Translations under genes and position numbers: made by a program
Assembly (NCBI GenBank): GCA_021813195.1
Contig: JAKALI010000045.1
Coordinates: 1 to 13,915 of the forward strand
Length of the DNA stretch: 13,915 nucleotides
Source of the DNA: Pseudomonadota bacterium
GTDB taxonomy: Bacteria; Pseudomonadota; Alphaproteobacteria; Rhizobiales; Hyphomicrobiaceae
Direction of reading: 5' to 3'
In this document: one piece after another, positions 1 through 7,530 of the stretch
Layout of the letters: every line of letters begins with the position of its first letter
Numbering within the stretch: position 1 is the stretch's first letter
The notes under the pieces: model-generated
What the model saw: the letters and a program-made list of their open reading frames with translations, nothing else
The model's database searches: none
What the model was told of the DNA's origin: nothing

Positions 1-202
1 CTCGGTGGTGTGCAATTCCATGTAGTCCCACCGATTCAACGGGCCTGTCGTTTATACGAATCTCGACCCGCCCCTCCAGGACCAACAGCATCCAGTCGCC
101 CGGGTCACCTTGACGAAAAAGAACGTCGCCGGCGCAGAATCGCCGCAGCGGCACGCCGTAGTCCGTCAAAAACGAGAAATTGAATGGACCGCTGTCGCTC
201 AT
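1..202 (-). CDS. Cyclic nucleotide-binding (Crp-like) domain protein, N-terminal fragment
   Basis: The reading frame starts at an ATG at 202 and runs off the left edge of the window, giving 67 residues. The visible part matches the beginning of a cNMP-binding fold: a beta-roll opening with FCAGDVLFRQGDPGDWML, then LVLEGRVEIRI, the usual 'G..lf..Gd.....l..G.v.i' pattern of this family. Such domains sense cAMP/cGMP or act as ligand-free regulatory modules fused to DNA-binding, transporter or enzyme domains. The C-terminal part, which would decide which, lies outside the window. An in-frame stop lies upstream with no other ATG between, so the start is the only ATG choice, but no good Shine-Dalgarno sequence precedes it. 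It lies 108 bases downstream of the SDR gene on the same strand and could be cotranscribed with it. Confidence 0.8.
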   Translation of the reverse strand, partial: MSDSGPFNFSFLTDYGVPLRRFCAGDVLFRQGDPGDWMLLVLEGRVEIRINDRPVESVGLHGIAHHR

Positions 203-310
203 CGAGAGTTCGCAAGCTTCGAATTTGGGACAACAATTGGGCCAACATCATGAGTGATTAAATGAAGGAAGCAACAGTCGGTTGGGCGTCCCATTCGAGG
301 AATTTTGAGT
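203..310. other. Short intergenic gap between SDR and cNMP-binding gene
   Basis: This 108-base gap lies between two minus-strand genes. It is more AT-rich than the flanking genes. I see no convincing sigma-70 promoter, no hairpin followed by a T run and no small gene with a ribosome binding site. Confidence 0.5.
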
Positions 311-1132
311 TTACCACGCATCGAGCAGACGGCGCACGGCCCGAACGTACAACGCTCCGGGCATGACCGTGCGTGCGCCCAGTATCAGTTGGCTGCGAAC
401 CGGATAGCGCAGGCGCGGCAAACGGTCCGTCGCTGCCTTAAGGATCGTCTGAGCGACAGCATCCGGGCCAGGGGCTCTCTCCTCCCACGGTATCATGTGC
501 CTCAAGACGCGCGCGCAAAAGTCCTGATACGCGGGATCGGCCACCCGCGCGGCGAGTGCTTCGCGTTGCGCAGCGAATGATCCCGTCCGGAAAACGGCGG
601 GCTCCACCAGCTTTACCTTGATATTATGCTGACGCAACTCGAAGCTCAGTGCTTCCGAAAAGCCTTCGATCGCCCATTTCGTCGCGCAATAGACCGAATA
701 AAGAGGCAATGTCATGCGCCCGCAAATCGACGACACGTTGATGATGCGGCCGGACCGGCGGACCCGCATGTGAGGCAAGACGGCGCGCGTCACGCGCATC
801 GTGCCGAGCACGTTGGTCTCCAGTTGAGTGCGCACCTCGACATCGGTCTGGGGTTCGAACGGTCCCAGCCGGCAGAGCGCGGCATTATTGATGAGCACGT
901 CGATGGTGCCGAAATCGCTGAGAGCGGCTGCGATGGCCTCGTCAATCGAAGCGGGTTGCGTGACATCGAGCTTATAAACACGGCAACGAGCATCGCATCG
1001 CATAAACGGCGTATGGTCCGGATCGCGCATGGTCGCAGCGACATTCCAGCCCCGATTGTGAAACAGTGCCGCCGTTGCCGCTCCGATCCCTCGGGAGGCG
1101 CCTGTGATTAAAACCGTTCGTTGCGTTGTCAT
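311..1132 (-). CDS. Classical short-chain dehydrogenase/reductase (SDR)
   Basis: A 273-residue NAD(P)-dependent oxidoreductase of the classical SDR family, predicted cytosolic. The dinucleotide-binding motif TGASRGIG is at residues 10-17. The NNAA motif that stabilises the central sheet is at 82-85. The catalytic tetrad is complete: Asn107, Ser135 (in INVSS), Tyr148 and Lys152 (YCATK). R14 and the stretch ATMRD at 33-37 suggest NADP(H) preference, but this is an inference. The C-terminal third, which forms the substrate pocket, is variable and the substrate cannot be named. The length is slightly above the usual 250 because of a C-terminal extension with conserved-looking aromatic and Arg residues. 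The ATG at 1132 has a weak ribosome binding site. It is divergent from the SLC13-type permease, from which it is separated by 143 bases. Confidence 0.93.
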   Translation of the reverse strand: MTTQRTVLITGASRGIGAATAALFHNRGWNVAATMRDPDHTPFMRCDARCRVYKLDVTQPASIDEAIAAALSDFGTIDVLINNAALCRLGPFEPQTDVEVRTQLETNVLGTMRVTRAVLPHMRVRRSGRIINVSSICGRMTLPLYSVYCATKWAIEGFSEALSFELRQHNIKVKLVEPAVFRTGSFAAQREALAARVADPAYQDFCARVLRHMIPWEERAPGPDAVAQTILKAATDRLPRLRYPVRSQLILGARTVMPGALYVRAVRRLLDAW

Positions 1133-1193
1133 GGATATCGTATCGGCCGGCCCGGCTGCGTTGTGTGCGGCACTACCAGATTCGCGTCCGTGA

Positions 1194-1224
1194 TTGCCGC
1201 TTGTCGGCCAGCCGAAGCTATATG
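1194..1224 (+). promoter_or_regulatory. Possible promoter for the SLC13-type permease
   Basis: TTGCCG at 1194-1199 and CTATAT at 1218-1223 are separated by 18 bases. The -10 element overlaps GCTATATG, which resembles the alphaproteobacterial housekeeping -10 box. Transcription would begin near 1230, leaving a leader of about 45 bases before the TTG start at 1276. This fits that start and rules out starts further upstream. It is pattern matching only. Confidence 0.35.
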
Positions 1225-1233
1225 ATGAATATC

Positions 1234-1249
1234 CGCCCCATCCGGGGCG
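1234..1249 (+). other. Leader hairpin upstream of the permease
   Basis: CGCCCC (1234-1239), loop ATCC, GGGGCG (1244-1249) form a six-pair GC-only stem. It would sit near the 5' end of the permease transcript, 15 bases before the AGGAG at 1265. No T run follows, so it is not an intrinsic terminator. A regulatory role is not shown. Confidence 0.35.
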
Positions 1250-1264
1250 CGGCGCGGTTGCGGC

Positions 1265-1269
1265 AGGAG
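1265..1269 (+). promoter_or_regulatory. Ribosome binding site that sets the permease start
   Basis: AGGAG is placed six bases before the TTG at 1276. No earlier in-frame start (1126 or the ATGs at 1222/1219 region) has a comparable site, so this decides the start codon. Confidence 0.65.
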
Positions 1270-1275
1270 CATGGC

Positions 1276-3087
1276 TTGACGGCGGATCAAGGGAGCATCG
1301 TTCTTATCCTGCTGGTGACGATGGGGTTGTTCATCTGGGGCCGCTGGCGCCACGACATGGTGGCGTTAGCTGCGTTATTGACCAGCGTGCTCGTGGGGCT
1401 CGTTCCGGCATCCGAGGCTTTCTCGGGGTTTGGACATCCGGCGGTTATCACCGTTGCCTGTATTCTAATCCTGAGCGGCGCGCTCCAAGCAACCGGCGCG
1501 CTGGATGCAGTTGTCCGCAACGTCATGCCGCCGGCGGCCGGGCCAAGTCTCACGATCGGACTGCTTTCTGGCATCGTCGCACTGCTTTCGAGCTTCATGA
1601 ACAATGTTGGTGCACTCGCCCTTTTGATGCCCGTCGCGATTCAGACTGCGGCACGGCTGCGAGTGCCCCCTGGACAAATTCTGATGCCGCTCGCCTTCGG
1701 CTCGCTGCTCGGCGGCATGACGACTCTGATCGGCACACCGCCCAACCTCATCGTCTCGAGCTTCCGCGTTCATGACAACGTATCCGGGTTCGCGATGTTC
1801 GATTTTGCACCGGTTGGCGTTGCGGTCGCCGCAGCCGGATTGGCTTTCATTGCGATAATCGGATGGCGTCTGGTTCCGCATCGCGAGCGGCGTGGCGTGG
1901 AGGGGTTTGAGACGGGCGCGTATTTGACTGAGGCCCGCGTGCTAGAAGGCTCCAAGGCCGCGGGGATGCTGCTCTATGATTTGGAGCAGGCGCTGGAATC
2001 GACCGACGCTCAGATCATCGGCCTCGTTCATGACGAGGAACAGATTGCAGCACCGCACCCATTTCGTACCGTCAGCGCCGGCGACATTCTCGTCATCGAG
2101 GCGGATCCCGGTTCTCTCGGGGAGGCGCTCTCGACGCTGGGATTAACGCTTGCGGTAGAAAAGATGACCCGCAACGGACACAAACAGAACCACGAAACCA
2201 CAGCTGAAAGGCCGCTGCCGTTGCAATCCAGCGATGTGGTTCTGATGGAACTGGCGGTGCGTCCGCGGGCGGAAATCGTCGGGCTTTCGGCGGCCTGGAT
2301 CGGTCTGAGAACCCGCTTCGGCATTAATCTTCTGGCGTTATCGCGGGCCGGCGAGCGCACCACATCGCGGCTGCGCTCGACGCCGATCGAAGAGGGCGAT
2401 CTCTTGCTCGTTCAGGGGACACCCGAGGCGATCTCCGAATTTGCAAATCGGTTCGGATGCGTGCCGCTGGCAGAGCGCAAGATGCGCATCCCCGATCCTC
2501 AGAAGGCCGCAATCGCCGGCGCGATCATGGCAGGCGCTGTGGGCGGGGCTGCGTTCGGGCTGATGCCAGCCGCCATATCCTTCTCGGCGGGCGTGCTGGC
2601 ACTTGTCGTCTTCAACATCGTACCGGTGCGGCGCATCTACGACGCGATCGAGTGGCCGGTGATCGTCCTGCTCGGCGCCTTGTTGCCGGTGGCGGGCGCG
2701 ATATCATCTACGGGTGCAGCTGATGTTCTGGCGCGCGCGCTGATGGACACGTTGGCTGGCGGCAACGCGATCATCGCACTCACCCTCTTGCTGATCGTGA
2801 CCATGACGTTGTCGGACGTGATGAACAATGCTGCGACCGCCGCGGTGATGTGCCCCATCGCCGTGGGTGCGGCGACGCAGCTCGGGGTCAATCCCGATGG
2901 GTTTTTAATGGCAGTAGCGGTTGGTTCGTCGTGCGCGTTCCTGACGCCCATTGGACATCAGAACAACGTCTTGATCCTTGGGCCCGGAGGCTTCCGTTTT
3001 ACCGACTACTGGCGGCTCGGGTTGCCGCTGGAGGTGATCGTCGTCGCGGTGGCCGTACCCATGCTGCTGTGGGTGTGGCCACTCTGA
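1276..3087 (+). CDS. SLC13/DASS-family anion permease with two RCK_C-like domains
   Basis: A 603-residue inner-membrane permease from a TTG start. Residues 7-200 and 408-603 are two homologous membrane halves. Each carries the family's hallmark Ser-Asn-Thr-type re-entrant motif: SSFMNN at 105-110 with GGMTTLIGTPPN at 146-157, and SDVMNNAATAAV at 513-524 with FLTPIGHQNN at 555-564. Between them, about 205-400, lie two soluble domains with the TrkA-C/RCK_C pattern (VSAGDILVIEADP and IEEGDLLLVQGTP). This matches the SLC13 permeases found widely in bacteria that are annotated as putative sulfate, dicarboxylate or other anion transporters. The substrate and coupling ion cannot be read from the sequence. 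The frame is open back to 1126, but that region overlaps the divergent SDR start and lacks a ribosome binding site; starting at 1276 puts the first helix at residues 7-25 as expected. It converges on the ParA cassette with an 18-base gap and no visible terminator. Confidence 0.9.
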   Translation: MTADQGSIVLILLVTMGLFIWGRWRHDMVALAALLTSVLVGLVPASEAFSGFGHPAVITVACILILSGALQATGALDAVVRNVMPPAAGPSLTIGLLSGIVALLSSFMNNVGALALLMPVAIQTAARLRVPPGQILMPLAFGSLLGGMTTLIGTPPNLIVSSFRVHDNVSGFAMFDFAPVGVAVAAAGLAFIAIIGWRLVPHRERRGVEGFETGAYLTEARVLEGSKAAGMLLYDLEQALESTDAQIIGLVHDEEQIAAPHPFRTVSAGDILVIEADPGSLGEALSTLGLTLAVEKMTRNGHKQNHETTAERPLPLQSSDVVLMELAVRPRAEIVGLSAAWIGLRTRFGINLLALSRAGERTTSRLRSTPIEEGDLLLVQGTPEAISEFANRFGCVPLAERKMRIPDPQKAAIAGAIMAGAVGGAAFGLMPAAISFSAGVLALVVFNIVPVRRIYDAIEWPVIVLLGALLPVAGAISSTGAADVLARALMDTLAGGNAIIALTLLLIVTMTLSDVMNNAATAAVMCPIAVGAATQLGVNPDGFLMAVAVGSSCAFLTPIGHQNNVLILGPGGFRFTDYWRLGLPLEVIVVAVAVPMLLWVWPL

Positions 3088-3105
3088 ACGTGATGATGCG
3101 GAAGC

Positions 3106-3450
3106 TTACGCAGCCGACCGTCCCCCGACGGCCTTCTGCTTGAGCTTAAATGTTACGAGGCTGTTATGGAGTTTCGTAATGCGTCCGAGTGCGGTGCCAC
3201 GGGCCGTGCTAGGTGCGATCCTGGCCTCCAGCAGAAGCGAAGCAATGGCAACCGCCTCTTCCTGACGCACGGCTCGGTCGTCGCACAGTCGTGTGAAAAT
3301 CATTTCGAATTCGGATGTCCCGAGCGCGGCTTTCAACTGTGCCGCGTAGGCTTTAACAACGGCCTCGTCCATGGGGCGACGGTTCCTCGTTCGCTTGTTT
3401 ACAAGGGACGCGGACGCAACTTTTTGTTTGGACTTGGTCGACTTGGCCAT
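3106..3450 (-). CDS. Small basic helical protein paired with a ParA-type ATPase; family not recognised
   Basis: A 114-residue protein I cannot assign to a family. It starts at the ATG at 3450, five bases after a GGAG (3456-3459); an in-frame TTG six codons earlier has no such site. The first 30 residues are strongly basic and probably disordered (Lys/Arg/Ser-rich, ending in KRTRNRR). The rest looks alpha-helical: one helix around 33-45 (EAVVKAYAAQLKAAL), one at 51-56 (FEMIFTR), one in 64-77 and a C-terminal helix about 90-107 ending in a basic tail. No signal peptide, membrane segment or metal-binding cluster is seen. It begins 33 bases after the ParA-like gene stop on the same strand, so the two are likely one operon. 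Its basic tail resembles the flexible N-termini with which ParB, ParG and similar partners stimulate ParA ATPases; that role is inference from context. Confidence 0.8.
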   Translation of the reverse strand: MAKSTKSKQKVASASLVNKRTRNRRPMDEAVVKAYAAQLKAALGTSEFEMIFTRLCDDRAVRQEEAVAIASLLLEARIAPSTARGTALGRITKLHNSLVTFKLKQKAVGGRSAA

Positions 3451-3483
3451 GACATCTCCAGGCGGCAAGTCTACGGCTAATCC

Positions 3484-4692
3484 TCAGGATCTCAAACGCT
3501 TATCGATCTCGTCGCCGAGAATATCGAAGGATTCGCGAATGGCCTGGAATGGGGCAGCCTGACTAGGGCTAGCGTACGCGATTCCATGACCGGCAGCACG
3601 GCTCAACTCGCGCTTGTCCGGGACAAAGCACTCGATGGGAAGAAAAGTAGCCTCGCGAAGTGGGTGTTTTGCGGTCTCCAGAGCCGCAAAAAGCGCGTTT
3701 CGGCCGGCAGCCAGGGCGTCAATTTCGACGTCATTTAACGGATTGTCCTGCAGTTCGCCGTTGAGGGTTGGGGCACGAGCCGTCATGGTGCCCACGGCTC
3801 CAATAATTCTTAGATGGGGCCAAATGTCTTGATGGATGCGCAACTGATCAGCGAATGCCCCCACCGCTTCAGCCGACAAATCATCGAGTATCGTTGGAAT
3901 GAGAACGTGCGTTGCGGCACACAGAGCCTGAACGGAACCGGTTGTCAGGCGCGGTGGCGCATCAATAATAATGCGATCGAAGGCATTCTGTATATTTGGG
4001 TCGTGAAGCACGTGGGCGAGATGATAACGAATGTCCCGCGTCCTTTTACCGAGCAACCACTCGATCATGACGCGATTTTCCATCGCAGCGAGTGAATAAT
4101 ATGCTGGGATCAGCTTGCCCCTCGGAACGTTGTGGATTGGGTTGGGAGCGTCACGTAGCCATTGGGCATCTCGATCGTCGATCAGGCGGGCGGCTTTGCT
4201 GAGGCCGCCATCACTCTGCTCGATCAAGAGTTGATTCCGGTCCTCTTGTGACAACGCATTGGCAGAAAGCGACCCCTGGAAATCCAGGTCGATGCCGAGC
4301 ACCCGCTCGTTTTTCTTAATCGCGTAGTGGGCAATCAGATTTGATGCGATCGTGGTCTTACCGACACCGCCCTTGAGATTGGCGACGACGATGATGGGTT
4401 TACTGACGCGGATCTTGTTCTGATAATCATCCGGCGGGCGTGGTCGATAGCGAGCGGCCAACCAAAGACCCTTACTTTCGGGTGCTACTGCACCGAGCGC
4501 GCGATCCATATGCTGACGCGCCATCCATGCCGAGCGTAGCTTTGGCCCGATACGGCGCATGGCATTTGTTAGCACGACGCCGATCAACCCGACGATGATG
4601 GCGGCGACTAATTTGACAAGCCAGTCTTCCCATGCCGACTCTGCAATCCCTCGACTAAGCCGCTCTAAAAAACCGACGCTGTCACCCGGCAT
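3484..4692 (-). CDS. Membrane-anchored ParA/MinD-type P-loop ATPase
   Basis: A 402-residue deviant Walker A ATPase. The Walker A motif KGGVGKTT is at 107-114, with the signature lysine K107 and the P-loop K112. The Walker A' region DLDFQGS is at 135-141, and the Walker B motif IIIDAPP is at 241-247. These define the ParA/Soj class, which forms ATP-dependent dimers. The N-terminal 98 residues are unusual for ParA: an amphipathic stretch (8-24), a hydrophobic span at about 25-44 long enough to cross the membrane, then a basic segment (46-60: RRIGPKLRSAWMARQ) that predicts a cytoplasmic ATPase. No parB, rsmG/gidB or centromere-like repeats are nearby, so this is not the chromosomal partition locus. 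A small basic protein follows by 33 bases. The start has only a weak GGTGAT site, but no better in-frame start precedes the hydrophobic span. The function is unknown; candidate roles are spatial positioning at the membrane, polar localisation or a defence-type module. Confidence 0.88.
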   Translation of the reverse strand: MPGDSVGFLERLSRGIAESAWEDWLVKLVAAIIVGLIGVVLTNAMRRIGPKLRSAWMARQHMDRALGAVAPESKGLWLAARYRPRPPDDYQNKIRVSKPIIVVANLKGGVGKTTIASNLIAHYAIKKNERVLGIDLDFQGSLSANALSQEDRNQLLIEQSDGGLSKAARLIDDRDAQWLRDAPNPIHNVPRGKLIPAYYSLAAMENRVMIEWLLGKRTRDIRYHLAHVLHDPNIQNAFDRIIIDAPPRLTTGSVQALCAATHVLIPTILDDLSAEAVGAFADQLRIHQDIWPHLRIIGAVGTMTARAPTLNGELQDNPLNDVEIDALAAGRNALFAALETAKHPLREATFLPIECFVPDKRELSRAAGHGIAYASPSQAAPFQAIRESFDILGDEIDKRLRS

Positions 4693-4729
4693 GTATCACC
4701 ACGCAAACAAATGAAGACCAATGGCTAAT

Positions 4730-4759
4730 AAAATAAGACGCGGCGTGATGTACTGTCGA
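4730..4759 (-). promoter_or_regulatory. Possible promoter of the ParA cassette
   Basis: Read on the minus strand, TCGACA (4759-4754) and TATTTT (4735-4730) are separated by 18 bases, matching the sigma-70 consensus at five and four of six positions. They lie in a short AT-rich patch just upstream of the ParA start and after the acetyltransferase stop at 4800. Transcription would begin about 30 bases before the ATG. This suggests the cassette is transcribed independently of the rpoD block. Confidence 0.35.
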
Positions 4760-4799
4760 TATGGAAGGTGCCAATGCCCAAATATCCGGCGCGGGCATG

Positions 4800-5312
4800 T
4801 CAGTCTACCGACTGATCCGCCAGCGCAGCGAATGCATCAAACGTCAAGGCGTGGGCGATGACGGGTTCGTGTGTGGCACCGAGCGTCCGGTAGAAAGCGT
4901 GCGCCTCGCTGTTGTGAGGTTTCGAGGCCCACCACAGGAAGCTTGCCCCCTCGCTACGGGCAAACGCTGCTATGGTCGCTATGAGTGCCCGCGCGACGCC
5001 TTGGCGGCGATATTGCGCTGCCACGTAAAGGTCAGCGACGTAAAGCCCGCGCGCCGCATAGCTGCTTTCGTAGGCGGGCAAGGCCGAGGCATAGCCGATC
5101 GGTTCTCCAGCCAGTTCTGCAACCCACAGGCGCAGCCTCGGGACAGGACCCGCGGCCTCCCGAAACAGGGTTTCAGGATCGACCTGGTCTGTCGGATCGC
5201 CCTGCGTTGCGGCGAGATCCCGGGCTAATTCAACGATCGCCTTGATGTCGCCCGCTTCAGCCGCACGGACCCGCCACGCCTTGTTGGCCGAGGGCCCTGC
5301 GTCAGTTGTCAA
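4800..5312 (-). CDS. GNAT-family N-acetyltransferase, overlapping the end of rpoD
   Basis: A 170-residue single-domain GNAT enzyme that would transfer an acetyl group from acetyl-CoA to an amine. The acetyl-CoA pyrophosphate-binding motif A is [17 protein letters not shown] (95-111), with RRQGVA at 102-107 as the R/Q-x-x-G-x-A signature. Motif B follows as [13 protein letters not shown] (134-146), with Tyr141 in the position of the usual general acid. The segment [11 protein letters not shown] recalls the diamine-acetyltransferase-like branch, but the substrate cannot be assigned. The only plausible start is TTG at 5312, eleven bases inside the end of rpoD (stop at 5302). There is no clear Shine-Dalgarno sequence, so translation may depend on ribosomes finishing rpoD. 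The start is the least certain point; the family assignment is firm. Confidence 0.87.
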   Translation of the reverse strand: MTTDAGPSANKAWRVRAAEAGDIKAIVELARDLAATQGDPTDQVDPETLFREAAGPVPRLRLWVAELAGEPIGYASALPAYESSYAARGLYVADLYVAAQYRRQGVARALIATIAAFARSEGASFLWWASKPHNSEAHAFYRTLGATHEPVIAHALTFDAFAALADQSVD

Positions 5313-7332
5313 GGAAAGAGCGCAGCTTGCGCGAACGCGAGGGATGCTTCAACTTACGTAGCGCCTTGGCCTCGATCTGGCGAATGCGCTCGCGCGTGAC
5401 GGAGAATTGCTGACCGACTTCTTCGAGCGTGTGATCGGTATTCATGCCAATACCGAAGCGCATGCGCAGCACGCGCTCTTCGCGCGGTGTCAGCGAGGCA
5501 AGCACCCGTGTCGTAGTCTCGCGCAGGTTGGCGGCAATCGCGGCCTGATCGGGAAGTACGGCGTTGCGATCTTCGATGAAGTCGCCAAGGTGCGAATCTT
5601 CCTCGTCGCCAATGGGTGTTTCCAGCGAGATCGGCTCCTTGGCGATCTTGAGTACCTTGCGCACCTTCTCAAGCGGCATCGCAAGTTTTTCTGCAAGCTC
5701 CTCGGGCGTCGGTTCGCGGCCGATCTCGTGCAGCATCTGGCGGCTCGTGCGCACGATCTTGTTGATGGTCTCGATCATGTGCACGGGGATGCGGATGGTG
5801 CGCGCCTGATCCGCGATCGAGCGCGTGATCGCCTGGCGGATCCACCATGTCGCGTACGTTGAGAATTTGTAGCCGCGGCGATACTCGAACTTGTCGACCG
5901 CTTTCATGAGGCCAATGTTGCCCTCCTGGATGAGGTCGAGGAACTGCAGGCCGCGGTTGGTATATTTTTTCGCGATCGAAATCACGAGCCTTAGGTTGGC
6001 CTCGACCATCTCCTTTTTTGCTTGGCGGGCTTCCCGCTCGCCCTTTTGCACCGCCTTAACGATCCGTCGGAACTCGGGAATCTCAAGACCGGTCTCTGTC
6101 GCGAGGTTGTGGATATCGGCGCGGATTTTCTCGATGGTCTCACGCTCGTTCTTGATCAATGCGGCCCACTTCTTGCCCTTTTCACCGACGCGATCGAGCC
6201 ACGTTTGATCGAGCTCGTTGCCGAAGTACTCATCGATGAAATCCATACGCGGGACGCCGTAGCTGTCGGCAAGCCGCATCAGGCGTCCCTCGAACCCGAC
6301 GAGGCGCTTGTTGATTGCGTAGAGCTGTTCGACGAGGCTCTCGATGCGCGCGTTGTTCAGCGACAGACTCTTCACATCGGCGATGATTTCGTCGCGCAGC
6401 TTATCGTAGGCCTTCTGCTGCTGACGCGATCCCATCTCGCCGGCAACCTGCTGCTCGAGTTTCTTATCCTGCTGCTTGCGCAATTTTTTATAGGTCGCGG
6501 CAATGCGATCGAAGGTTTCCAGGACGCGCGGTTTCAGCTCTGCTTCCATGGCAGCGAGCGACATCGCATTCTCGAACTCGTCCTCGTCCTCAATCTCGCT
6601 GCCCACGGGCGGGGTGCCATCGCCCATGGCTTGAGGTTCTGCGGCGCCATCGAGATCGATTGCGGATGGGGGAGCCTTGGCCTCGGGCCCTTCGTAGGTG
6701 GCTTCCAAATCGATGATGTCGCGCAACAGGATCTTGCCCTCGTTCAACTCATCACGCCAAATGATGATGGCCTGGAAGGTGAGTGGGCTCTCGCACAGGC
6801 CCGCGATCATCGCCTCGCGTCCGGCCTCAATGCGTTTGGCGATGGCAATCTCGCCTTCGCGCGACAACAGCTCCACTGAACCCATCTCGCGCAAATACAT
6901 TCGCACGGGATCGTCGGTGCGCTCAGAAGGCTCTGTGCGCATCTCGGTCTTCACCAGGGCCGTCGAGCCCGCCGTCAAAGCGCGGTCGCTCTCGTCATCG
7001 GCGCCGTCGTCGGTGGTGGCATCCTGGGCTTCGTCGGCGTCGTCTTGATCGATGACGTTGATGCCCATTTCCGACAGCATGGCCATCGTATCTTCGATTT
7101 GTTCGGAGGAGACCTCTTCCGACGGCAGGACGGCATTGAGTTCGTCATAGGTGACGTAACCACGCGCTTTTGCGACCTTGAGCAACCGCTTGACGGCAGC
7201 GTCGGAAAGATCGAGCAGCGGGCTGTCGCGCTCGGGGGCCTCGGCCGCCGGCTCATCCTTGACAGTCGGAGCTGGGGTCGAATTCCGCTTGGGCTGAGAG
7301 GCGGGAGTTTTGCTCTGCGTCGCGCGGCTCAT
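5302..7332 (-). CDS. rpoD: RNA polymerase primary sigma factor RpoD (sigma-70/sigma-73 type)
   Basis: A 676-residue housekeeping sigma factor that directs core RNA polymerase to -35/-10 promoters. Region 1.1 is at about 37-100 ([20 protein letters not shown] onward). Region 1.2 begins at [11 protein letters not shown] (141-151). A long acidic non-conserved region, typical of alphaproteobacterial RpoD, fills about 210-430. Region 2 is at about 441-514 and includes [19 protein letters not shown], the core-binding and -10-recognition segments and [19 protein letters not shown]. Region 3 is about 515-590. Region 4 is about 604-676, with the -35-binding helix-turn-helix [20 protein letters not shown] (202 to 221 of the C-terminal block, near residues 635-654). 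The length is normal for Hyphomicrobiales and longer than E. coli's 613. AAGAG lies nine bases before the ATG at 7332. It follows dnaG by 198 bases on the same strand and overlaps the acetyltransferase start. Confidence 0.98.
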   Translation of the reverse strand: MSRATQSKTPASQPKRNSTPAPTVKDEPAAEAPERDSPLLDLSDAAVKRLLKVAKARGYVTYDELNAVLPSEEVSSEQIEDTMAMLSEMGINVIDQDDADEAQDATTDDGADDESDRALTAGSTALVKTEMRTEPSERTDDPVRMYLREMGSVELLSREGEIAIAKRIEAGREAMIAGLCESPLTFQAIIIWRDELNEGKILLRDIIDLEATYEGPEAKAPPSAIDLDGAAEPQAMGDGTPPVGSEIEDEDEFENAMSLAAMEAELKPRVLETFDRIAATYKKLRKQQDKKLEQQVAGEMGSRQQQKAYDKLRDEIIADVKSLSLNNARIESLVEQLYAINKRLVGFEGRLMRLADSYGVPRMDFIDEYFGNELDQTWLDRVGEKGKKWAALIKNERETIEKIRADIHNLATETGLEIPEFRRIVKAVQKGEREARQAKKEMVEANLRLVISIAKKYTNRGLQFLDLIQEGNIGLMKAVDKFEYRRGYKFSTYATWWIRQAITRSIADQARTIRIPVHMIETINKIVRTSRQMLHEIGREPTPEELAEKLAMPLEKVRKVLKIAKEPISLETPIGDEEDSHLGDFIEDRNAVLPDQAAIAANLRETTTRVLASLTPREERVLRMRFGIGMNTDHTLEEVGQQFSVTRERIRQIEAKALRKLKHPSRSRKLRSFLDN

Positions 7333-7530
7333 GGTTTCGGCTCTTGGCTAGAAGGTGCCCGAGGGCTGGTCCTTCAACAGTTGAGGTTCAGTGGTTCTGA
7401 GGATGGCCCGTGTGGCATGGCCCGCAAGGACGGCGCGGGACGACTAGTCTGACGCATGCATCACTAGGCGTTTGAGTTCTGGATTGGCCACGTCGGAGGA
7501 GCGTGCCGGATGCGCGCGTCAACTCGTCTA
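7333..7530. other. dnaG-rpoD intergenic region
   Basis: A 198-base gap between two minus-strand genes where an internal rpoD promoter would be expected. I found no convincing paired -35/-10 elements. Two copies of ATGGCCCG occur on the plus strand at about 7403-7424. A near-palindrome TCAAC-A-GTTGA lies at about 7374-7384, which could be a protein-binding site but not an RNA hairpin because the loop is one base. No T-tailed terminator is seen. Confidence 0.4.

Noticed and set aside
1194..1775. A 193-codon plus-strand frame overlapping the permease in another frame
   Set aside because: The permease frame carries both SLC13 motifs; the other frame gives an Arg/His/Gly-rich shadow product.
3116..3130. 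CCGTC-CCCC-GACGG as a bidirectional terminator between the permease and the small basic protein gene
   Set aside because: It lies inside the coding end of the small gene, the stem is only five pairs, and there is no T run on either strand.
3484..4692. The ParA-like gene as the chromosomal partition gene parA
   Set aside because: No parB, rsmG or mnmG neighbour and no parS-like inverted repeats are present, and the N-terminal hydrophobic span is atypical of chromosomal ParA.
4761..5228. A 155-codon plus-strand frame opposite the acetyltransferase
   Set aside because: It mirrors the GNAT gene, whose motifs are clear on the minus strand, and its product shows only Arg/Gly-rich low-complexity sequence.
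6022..6879. A 285-codon open frame on the plus strand inside rpoD
   Set aside because: It is antisense to the conserved coding sequence of rpoD, has no ribosome binding site and no recognisable protein features; long antisense frames are expected in GC-rich DNA.
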